Shown: piece by piece, positions 55,530 to 64,000 of the stretch
Layout of the letters: every line of letters starts with the position of its first letter
Position numbering within the stretch: position 1 is the first letter of the stretch
Assembly (NCBI GenBank): GCA_035079385.1
Contig: JAVHKY010000029.1
Span: 13,020,001-13,084,000, forward strand
Direction: 5' to 3'
From: Aspidiotus rigidus
Lineage: Eukaryota; Arthropoda; Insecta; Hemiptera; Diaspididae
Length of the DNA stretch: 64,000 bases
Notes under the pieces: model-generated
What the model saw: only the letters and a program-made list of their open reading frames with translations
Told to the model about the DNA's origin: nothing
Databases searched by the model: none
Position numbers and translations under genes: made by a program

Positions 55530-58500
55530 CAATCTGTGGATGACGTTTGTCGGGATTTTGAGGCTAACTTTAGAGACATAAAGATCTCCTCCCTACTGGA
55601 TTTGAAGGCCAAAGCTGTTAAGGGTGGCATTACGGAGGCTATAATATAGTTGAAAAGTTCCAGCCTCGTATCGTAAATTGCAGTCGAGTAGAGTTTAGTC
55701 GCGACGAGACGACTCTGTTGGAGAAGGAGCCTATCCCCCCCGATAACGCCGACGTCCTGGCGAATGTTGACCAGAAGATCGCTCCCGGTGTTAATACTCT
55801 CCGTAGTACCTCACTGTAAATAGCAATGCGAGAGGGATGACCAAGGGGTCTGAAGAGGAAGCTCAGGGAGGAAAGGCCAATACTCACAAAGGCGGATAAA
55901 GGGAATGCCATAGTCTTAATGGAGAAATCCGCTTACCTTACCAAAGGTTGAAGTGCTCAATCAGTGCGAGGCTACCAAAAAATGCCCTCTTCAACTTCTC
56001 CAACTACGTGGAAGAGGTTCGGAGGGCTGTTGACAAAAGTACAGACGCCTGCTTGAACCTAATCCGGGGCCTCCCCTCCTTTACGGGTTACCTAAGGTAC
56101 ACGAAAAAGATACACCGATGCCTTCCCTCGCTTACTTTCTCGCCAAATATCTGAACCGGTGATTTAAATCTCGCATCGAGCGTGAGTCTCCTTACGCTAC
56201 TATCCAACATATGGGCGACCTCCTTGTTCAATCCAATACTCCTCACGAAGAGTTACAAAAATTTTTTGATTTGCTTGCTGTAACGGGAAATTTTTCGAGT
56301 TCCCCGAGGAGGGTGGCATTCTCGTTCGGGGGTCTTATCTGTAAGTTCGAGGCTGATTTTTTTCGTGAGGCCAAGTATTCTTGAATCACGTCCTTTGTTG
56401 ACACAGGTATGTGGGCCGGTCCTCATGATCTTCTTAGTGAGGTTCTTAAGTATCTAAAAGTGCATATTTCCGTAGAAGTTGGAGGGTCTTTCATTAACTC
56501 CTTGGATCTTACTATCCCCGAAAAAGATGGGGTCCATGAGTTCGCTATACAGGGTGGACCAGAAAGATGTTACCAGTTAAATACGATGGTTTAAATGTGA
56601 GAATTTTGGAACTCAATTTTATCTTTAATTTGAGCCATATCCGAAGTTTCTACGACTTTTCTGAGCCGAGTTATGGACCAAAATATGCCGGAATTTCAGA
56701 GCAGGGGCTCCCAAAGTTGTGAATTATCGAAACACAATTTTCCATGATTGAAAAGACTCGCGTAATCTTCAGAGTGTCCCCCGATCCTGCAGTAAAATTT
56801 AGCGCTGAATCCGAATAAGATTGTTAAACAATTCTGCGAAGCACCAAAATGGGTTATGGTCAAAATTTTCCCAAAATTATAGAACCGCCTAATCTTCGAA
56901 GTTTCTCTCGATTCTGAGATAAAATTTAGCGCTGAATCTGAATAAAATTCTTAAGAAATGCTGCGAAGCACCAAAATGGGTTAATGGGCCCAAAAAGGGT
57001 CAAAGGGAAAACGAAGTCGCCGGTATCATTCTCTCCTTGGCAAGAAACAACGGGAGTTTTTGCGGAAGCACCCGCCTCGATCATACACGGGGCCTCAGTT
57101 GATCTACGTTGAACCCAGGGATCATTTGCCTGCCTTTGTCATACACGGGGTCTTGATCGTTCTCTTACCGCGAGCTCATGATGAAAGTCGAGCTTGACGG
57201 TATCATTCTCTCCTCCGGGTGAAACCCCGAGAAATTCCGAGCGTTCGTCTGCCTCAATCAAAGACTGAGCTGTAGCTGATCGCTCATCACGAGCAAGACC
57301 GAATTTGCGGTATCCTCCCATTGCCTGAATCAAGGAGTTTTTGCACTTTCGCCCGCTTCGCTCATTGGTAGGGCGTCAGTTGATCTCTCATCGCAAGCAC
57401 GCAACAGGAGACCAACTTTGCGTTCTTTGACTGAAACAACGAGAGTTTTCGCATTTTTTCCCGCTTTGATCATACGCAGAGCCCTAGTCCACCTCTCACT
57501 GCAAACCTTCAACGGAAGATGAATTTTTCGTCTTCTCCAATCCCCAAATGAGGAGAATTTCCGCAATTTCCTCTTTCGGATCTGTCACCCGACGCTAGTC
57601 GATCTCTCACTCCACGAGCACTCAACGGCAGATAAACTTGTCGACATTCCTTCCATCTCCTGAATCAACAATTTTACTGCAGAATGAGAAAAACGTTTGA
57701 TTTTTCATTTTGGAGATCATCTAGGGTCATTCCAGTATTTTCTCGGACTCGGCGCTAAATTTCACTACAGAATTGAAAACAACTTTTGAAGATTACGCAA
57801 ATTTTTCATCTTGGAGGAATTTTGATTTTCTTTATGCCCATCAACCCATTTTGGTGCTCCGAAGTATTTTTGTAGCATTTTTTTCGAACACAGCGCCGTG
57901 ATTCCACTTGAAAATCGAATTAAAATTTGAAAGTTCGAACAATTTTCCAATTTGGGAAAATGTTGACCCTTTTTGGGCCCATTAACCCATTTCGATGCTT
58001 CGAAGAATTTTTTAAACATTTTTTTCGGAGTCAGCGCGAAATTCCACTTAAAAATCGAATTACAATTCAAAAGTTTAAACGATTTTCCAACTTGGGAAAA
58101 TTTTAACCCTTTTTGGGCCCACTAACCCATTTTGGTGCTTCTTAGGGTTTTTTTACGATTTTTTTCGTTTTCCTCGTCCAAATTCACTTGAGAAACAATA
58201 ATTTGATTATTAAAATTTTCGAAATTCAGCTCAATACTGTAAATTAATTAATTTTTAAGCGCGTATTTTGGGAACCCTGGCAATTTGGTGAATTTTCGGC
58301 ACGTTTCGGTCCATAACTCGGCTCAGAAAAGTCGTAGGAACTTTGGATATGGCTCAAATTAAAGATAAAATTGAGTTCCAAAATTCTCACATTTAAACTA
58401 TATGTCGCGTTTTCGCACTACGACAGATTTAGCGCAAACTCCCATTTAACTGGTAACACCTTTCTGGTCCAGCCTTTATACGTATAGAAAAGCTACTTCG

Positions 58501-58915
58501 ATCGATTTTGTTTTTCACGGCTTGGAATCATTCTGCCCTGTTGCCCACAAGATAGCTGCTTTCAATACCCCCATTCATCTATGACCCACGTTCCCCTGAG
58601 TCAGTAGGCGTTCCGAAAAGAGCTAAAAACTATAAAATACTTGGCCAGAATGAATGAGGTCAATTTGAACATAGACCTTATGGTTCTTATGGTCCGTAGG
58701 AAGATTAAGTGGCAATGCCTTCATTCTACCTCCCCCCCCCCCTCTTCTCCCTGTAATTCAAGCCGAGACAAAAGGAGGCGTTGGATCAGACTTTCCTTTT
58801 TCGGGACATTTTTTTTCAAAGTTGGGCTGTGCCCCTTTTGCGGGGACACACTGGCGGGGACACAATTGTGTCTTGGAACTAGGGTGTCTTCAAATCTTGC
58901 CACTGCCTAGACGTC
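55530..58915 (+). pseudogene. Penelope family C ORF relic (main half), interrupted 56548-58478
   Basis: Before the insertion: DVCRDFEANFRDIKISSLLD, VEKFQPRIVNCSRVEFSRDETTLLEKEP, KIAPGVNTLRS, an LPKVHEKDTPM-type RT block (56085-56125), FFEFPEEGG-like sequence, and VEVGGSFINSLDLTIPEKDGVHEFAI. After it: LESFCPVAHKIAAFNTPIH and MVRRKIKWQCLHST. Numerous stops and deletions. RT motif A and YVDD are not recognisable. Order and spacing match the composite C ORF. Confidence 0.72.
56550..58476. mobile_element. 1.93-kb TIR element (TA target) carrying internal tandem repeats
   Basis: Left end CAGGGTGGACCAGAAAG; right end CTTTCTGGTCCAGCCTT. TA flanks both sides (56548-56549, 58477-58478). The subterminal block gagccgagttatggacc (about 56665) recurs inverted near 58315. 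Arms contain several aaatgggttaatgggccca-type words in both directions. The centre (57000-57670) consists of degenerate repeats of about 110-130 bp (gagtttttgc...cccgc...tcatacacgg...tgatct). No transposase is seen, so it would be non-autonomous. It belongs to the family of the 558-bp MITE at 4668-5225 but has a different, much longer interior. Confidence 0.8.
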
Positions 58916-58919
58916 GCGT

Positions 58920-60800
58920 CGGCGAGGGGGCTTACGACTGGGAGAGTTAGCTATTGCTATCGACAGTACGCGGTGGAAGCTGAAAAGCGGAAAGGCAAAT
59001 AGTCACTGTCACTCTCCAAAATAGTCAACTCGCGCGGGTCTCTCCCCGCGGATGTCACACTTCCGTCTTCCTCCCTCGAAGGATGTCAATCAGGGTCCAC
59101 CCTGCAGAAATGTGGGAAGAAAAGAGTAACTGACTCATCCTTAAGTCTAGGTGCTACCATACTTGTATGGTGAGGGGAGTCACTCCCTCGGGAACAACAA
59201 AGCAACAGGCTCGCACAGACTCCCCCTGTGTATGTCACCCTCACCATTTAGCATCACTGATTACCATTCTATCCTATCTTTCTTCTCTTTTCAATTAGGT
59301 TAAGGCACACCTTTCCTATCTCTCACTCTCTTCTATCTTGAAGGCTGTCAACTTAAGACAGGGTAGCTGCACCTACAGCAGGGGGTACTGCATCGGGATT
59401 CCTACCGGATTCTTTGACCAATCTTCTCTGTTTTCCATCCATGCTCTCTTGATGCATGCGTAAACAACACCTTGCGGTACAGCTAGCAACAGGGGTTACT
59501 TACTGCTTGTGCCTCATGCCCACTGAAGGTTAACGCAGGCCTTCACGTCCATGCCCTGCCTTGCACTTCCCGAAATGGATATGTGGCGCAGCCTTCACGT
59601 CCTGGTCCGCAAGCTGCACGCACACGCGAGTCTCTTGAACCTAGCCCAACTTCACATCCACACCTAAATAACGTTAGATCTTCTAAACTCGCCCTCCACT
59701 ACAACTGTCCTAAGACGAGTAGAAGAGACTCCGGATATCGCTCCAACAAATCCACACCTTTTCTTCTGAAGATGAATGCCGAAATGGGAAAACCTTGTAC
59801 AGGCGATCCCAGACAATGGAAGCAACCCCTCTCGACTACCCATTTCAGCGGAAGTAGAGAGGCCTCCGGAGTACCATTCCTATTCCCACTAAACCACACC
59901 TTTCTCCCAGCTACCAGCCGATGAAAGATCCAAAACAACCACATCTGTCCTTTCGAGACAGATGCAAAAGTGCAATGAGGAGACCCATCTGCGGGCGACC
60001 CTTGACCATGGAAGCAACCTCTCTTCTTCCTCTACCACCCATTCCAGGGATGAGTAAACGGACCGGGAACTTAGTAATAATAGTAGTATTATCATTATTG
60101 TTATTCTTATTACTGTATTTACTTTTAGGCCTTTTACCCTTATCCTCTTAATTTATTTTCTTACTCCTCAGCTAACCAGCTGACGATTTCCAAACTACAC
60201 CTCGAAGAAGATGCTGAAGTGCGACTGGAACTGCCTCTGACCACGGAAGCATACCCCCTCTACTCCCTCTTCAGGGAGAGAGCCTCGGAACACTGTTTCC
60301 CGCTAACCACTCCTCCCTATCAGGGAATGCCGAAGTGCGATGGGGGACCCATCCAGTGCATAAGTCAACTCGACAGTCTCTGCGGGCGCCCCCCTGACCA
60401 TGGAACCAACAACCAAATAAGCTACTCATCAAGACACTCATCGTCTTACAGACCAGGAAAACGCATAGTCGCGTTTGCACTCCGATACGATGCAGGCCTT
60501 CACGTCCAATTTTGTGGTGGAATTGGGTTACGTGCTGCCCTGGTTGTCACCTCTTTAAGCGGCAATGGAACGCCAGTGCACATCTCGCCACATTGCCTAT
60601 TATTTATTGACAACTTAGGCTTCCACGTCCAATCAGGTATTATGGTGCTCTGCCTGTTTGAGTAACGTACTGACCCGCCACTGCCCCCCAGGCCGGCGAA
60701 ATACGCACTGTCTTCACATCTTGGTCAACAACCAACTTGCCTCGAGTGAGGAAAGGCCCATGCAAAAAAAAAAAAAGAAAGTTAGGCTGTGTTCTCCGCC
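58920..60800. repeat. Unidentified C-rich degenerate repeat region
   Basis: Composition changes sharply from the flanks. A ccttcacgtcc-type word recurs (59535, 59590, 60492, 60620, with variants near 59646 and 60710). A longer module recurs about four times between 59770 and 60410: gaagatg-aatgccgaagtg, then gaccatggaagcaacc, then cccattc-agg. Frames of up to 148 codons exist on both strands, but none has a domain and the repeats shift frame. Could be a non-coding retroelement portion or a decayed gene cluster; I do not recognise it. Confidence 0.5.
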
Positions 60801-60959
60801 ACTTGCGTAAGGAGGAGGGCAATCATTCATGACAGATGATTCAAAATGGCCCGATCTACCATTGCAGAGAGTGCAAAGGTCGCTCATTTTTATTCCGGGA
60901 ATAACCATCCATTGAATGTACAGGGGCGGACATAGACGATGATTTTGGGAGGGAAAATT

Positions 60960-63170
60960 AACGACTGTTTTGATATTTGACGAGCAATGAAAAAACTTAC
61001 GTTTTTACTATTTTGTCCTTTTCATTTTTTAACCCGCCGTAAATTCCCCTCCGAGTATCACCGCCTCAAAGACCCTAGTTTTCACTTTAAGTACATTAGA
61101 TACCTCGTTAACATCCAGCTCCTCCGAAGTCGTACAATTTGGCTCCATATTCACATTGACGAACGAAATCTGATAAATTTTCGGCGAAGATAACATTACT
61201 CGTACCGAATTCTGTTCCGCGCTTTCCTTTCCAACGTTATAAAATCTTCCTTGCGGGACAATTTGAAATTTAGAGTTCACTCAATTTAAATTACGATGCA
61301 ATACGCCCGATACTCCTTCTAAACGAGAAGAGAATCTCGTATTTTCTATTTAAGTGACGTGCGTACACCGAAGCGACTGATTATAATGAACGAGAGAATA
61401 CGTCGCTGGGCGATTTGCCAAATTCGCGGCTCGACTCTGGAAAAGTGTTATCGCGCGCCCTTTGCGTGCCCACGGTCTATCGTATCGACACGTCCTTCGT
61501 TCGCCAACTTAGCGGTTGTTTGCAAACCGTGTCAACGACGACCATCGTTCATCCTGTCGCGCGTATTGATTGCAGCATTCTTCGATACTCTTGTCGTATC
61601 GGTCGAATAATTAAATTAGCCGCGTGCGGCATCAGACATGCCGAGTCGAGTAGTCGTAAAAACCCGCTTTCGAGGGACGTAGGTACGACTTACGATTTGC
61701 CTTCTCGAATAATTAACGTAGGAATTTATGTGGCGCTGCGCAAGAAAACCAGAGGAAAGTTCGAAGATCGCGAAATCAACGAAGTCGACTTCCGCCGCGC
61801 TATACATTAACCCCCCACCCTCACCCTTATGTTACTCGAATAAGCTGTTCGTTTCGAACGAACGCAAATTTACATTCTCGTCTAACACGCTGATGCAGTT
61901 GCAGCACTGCACTGCACTGTCGTCTACCTACGATATGCAACGTATACCAGAACTTACTCGCAACTTTTTAAATTGTCTAAAGTTAGTCAAGTAAAATGTA
62001 CAATTGTAGACTTCTACGTGTATATATATGTACCTTTTTACAATATTGTTCTATTGCAGACAATGCGTACTGAATTTTCAAGCAGTTTTGATAACGCTAC
62101 GTCAATCGCGCATTTTTTTTTTTTTCTGCATTGTTTAAGAATACGACATCATTATCGTCGTTTTCTTCCCTTCATGTTAGAGGAGTGAAGAGGGGGGAAA
62201 AAAGGTTCATAAACTGTCGTTTACATGATTTTTCCTCATTCATTCGCCTATATATGATAAGAGAAACGCGAATAGATCTTCAAAGAGCGAGAGAGAGAGG
62301 AAAAAAAGACAAAGGATTATTTTCTGTAATATAGGTATGTAAAAATTTTCCCTCACTTTTAGCGCACTAGGTCACTACGCGAGGTGTTTACGAACCGAAT
62401 GAATATCGTGTACGCTTCACCTATTCCTAGCTCTTCTAATCCAACTCTCGAAACGTATAATATGTATAAGTATAATGCACGTCATACACAATGTAAAATC
62501 GTAAGTGATAAACGAGGTTAATAAAGTACGTTGACGAAAAGATAATTCTTCACGACGAGAACCGTTTACATCGAGATTATTGTTTTCATACTCTCGTATA
62601 CATTGCTCTAATCAGACAGGCGCACATAGCTTATATCGTAAGAAGCTTAATTATAACAAAAGCGTATGATCGTATTTCAGCGCAAAAAGTATGCATCAAA
62701 ATATGCACATTTATTAACGTGAGGCGGTACAATCCGCGTAGCGATGGCACGACCGAATTTAAAGGTACTGGTTCGTAAATACAATTACGTAGGTGATGTA
62801 GCCTTTGCAAGGAAAGCACCAAAAGTTGGTACACATAAAAATTGGGAGCAATCACGCGTAATAGACTAGTCATATTGGACACGAACCTGGTACAAATCCA
62901 ATCCCGACAAGAGAGGAAAGAAGGGTACATTTTTCCTCGGGCCCGGGATTTTCAGGATCCCTTTTGCAATGGTTGCGAGGAACCTGCAAGCTCTGCTGCC
63001 CCCAGAAAAACAACTAGCTTGGAATTGTGCTCGTTATTAAAACCCAAAATACTGAACTTTATGAAGTCACACCGTAAGACCTTCTTTTAGATAAAGAAAA
63101 CACTTTTCCTTCAAACTCTTGATCTAGTTCATATTTTTTTCGTTCCCCACGAATTTTTCTGAACAACGTA
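60960..63170. other. No gene recognised; CpG-rich stretch at 61340-61810
   Basis: 61340-61810 is noticeably CpG-rich, with a 131-codon plus frame (61415-61810) overlapping other frames. No domain, signal peptide or convincing splice sites were seen. It could be host 5' untranslated or regulatory DNA. The rest is ordinary AT-rich sequence. Confidence 0.4.
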
Positions 63171-63186
63171 ACCTAAAATAGTTTGA

Positions 63187-64000
63187 TGACGTCATTAAAG
63201 TATTTGAGAACTTCACGAATTGAAGACGTCACAAGAGTGTGTGCATCCTAAACTTAGCGTTGATGACTCCATGAGATGATGACATCACTAAGGTATGTCT
63301 CAAACTTGGAGTTGGGATATGATGTACAGGTTGATGACATTATTAGAATTGGGTATAAGACTGAAGACGTCACGATCACAAAAAGATGTATGTCTTCGGC
63401 TAGGGTTGACGACGTCACATGGCACATGACCTAACTTAACTCAAGTTGATGACGTCACGGGATGTGAAGTTACTAAGGTTAGGGATATGAGGTCACGGAT
63501 TGATGACGTTATTAGGATTGTGTTCAAGCCTGGGGACATCACGGGTTGATGATCACAAAAAGGTGTATGTCTTCGGCTAGGGTTGAAGACGTCACATGGC
63601 ACATGACCTAACTTAACTTAGGTTGATGACGTCACGGGATGTGAAGTTACTAAGGTTAGGGATATAAGGTCACGGATTGATGACGTTATTAGGATTAGGT
63701 TCAAGCCTGGGGACGTCACGGGTTGATGATCACAAAAAGGTTGATGACGTCACGGGATGTGAAGTTACTAAGGTTAGGGATATAAGGTCACGGATTGATG
63801 ACGTTATTAGGATTAGGTTCAAGCCTGGGGACGTCACGGGTTGATGATCACAAAAAGGTTGATGACGTCACGGGATGTGAAGTTACTAAGGTTAGGGATA
63901 TAAGGTCACGGATTGATGACGTTATTAGGATTAGGTTCAAGCCTGGGGACGTCACGGGTTGATGATCACAAAAAGGTTGATGACGTCACGGGATGTGAAG
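63187..64000. repeat. Tandem satellite array with TGACGTCA palindromes, 118-bp unit
   Basis: gttgatgacgtcacggg starts at 63445, 63622, 63740, 63858 and 63976: the last four are spaced exactly 118 bp, the first pair 177 bp. The 177-bp form has an extra block around gtcttcggctagggttga. The two full 118-bp units look identical. Each unit has TGACGTCA, TGACGTTA and GGACGTCA plus gttgatgatcac. 63187-63440 is a more diverged lead-in. The array continues past the window. Confidence 0.95.

Larger units (their letters stand above)
55195..58915. mobile_element. Old Penelope-like element, family C, head-to-head composite split by a TIR element
   Basis: Minus-strand 3' part with hammerhead-like end (55195 to about 55525), then a plus-strand copy from about 55530, interrupted at 56548-58478 and continuing to about 58915. 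It repeats the layout of composites A-C in a clearly older, more diverged family with many stops. Confidence 0.7.

Noticed and set aside
60912..60960. CAGGGGCGGACATAG, like the left end of the hAT-type MITE at 2391
   Set aside because: No matching right end or 8-bp duplication was found nearby; at most a solo end.
61415..61810. 131-codon frame in CpG-rich DNA as a host gene
   Set aside because: Overlapping frames on both strands, no domain, signal peptide or reliable splice sites; kept only as a note in the intergenic entry.
63187..64000. Regular repeats considered as a CRISPR array, and ttaggg words considered as telomeric
   Set aside because: Units are adjoining without unique spacers, the genome is eukaryotic, and ttaggg occurs once per 118-bp unit, not in tandem.

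Overview
The window looks like insect (at least arthropod) nuclear DNA: AT-rich, intron-bearing, with almost no host coding sequence and dense, nested transposable-element debris. The only host gene recognised is one exon on the minus strand (27491-27758). It encodes most of a pleckstrin-homology domain of the still life/TIAM Rac-GEF family and has good splice sites on both sides, so the sequence flanking it, and perhaps most of the window, may be intronic.

Layout. 1-8 kb: unique AT-rich DNA, a 219-bp near-perfect palindrome, a hAT-like MITE with target duplication, a dispersed minisatellite complex (called Rep-A here) carrying a TA-type foldback MITE, and a Jockey-like LINE fragment. 8.29-13.36 kb: a complete-looking piggyBac-type transposon whose transposase can be read as four exons (800 aa, DDD triad plus C-terminal cysteine/histidine cluster). 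Its short upstream exons look like tandem duplicates of one phase-1 exon-intron unit. 14.4-33 kb: Penelope-like elements (PLEs). Three are head-to-head composites: a 5'-truncated minus-strand copy is joined to a longer plus-strand copy, so the 3' ends face outward. Most ends carry hammerhead-ribozyme-like motifs. The first composite is bracketed by an apparent 8-bp target duplication. Between them lie a diverged PLE family, LINE pieces, a (CT)n tract and the sif exon. 35.0-44.3 kb: a 2-kb inverted duplication (about 99% identical where compared) around a 4.9-kb spacer; the spacer holds the second copy of a rearranged LINE composite first seen at 21.6 kb. 46.2-49.5 kb: R1/Jockey-like LINE relics, one split by a 255-bp MITE. 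50.5-58.9 kb: old PLE fragments, a 1.8-kb AT-rich minisatellite of about 25-bp units, and an old head-to-head PLE split by a 1.93-kb TA-type TIR element. 58.9-60.8 kb: an unidentified C-rich degenerate repeat region. 63.2-64 kb: a tandem array (118-bp unit) rich in TGACGTCA, running off the window.

No tRNA, rRNA or CRISPR is supported. The points most worth following up are the head-to-head PLEs with dimer-type hammerhead motifs, the piggyBac exon-duplication architecture with its palindromic 16-mer near both ends, and the repeat families that share TGACGTCA palindromes. All identifications come from reading motifs by eye; no database search was run.
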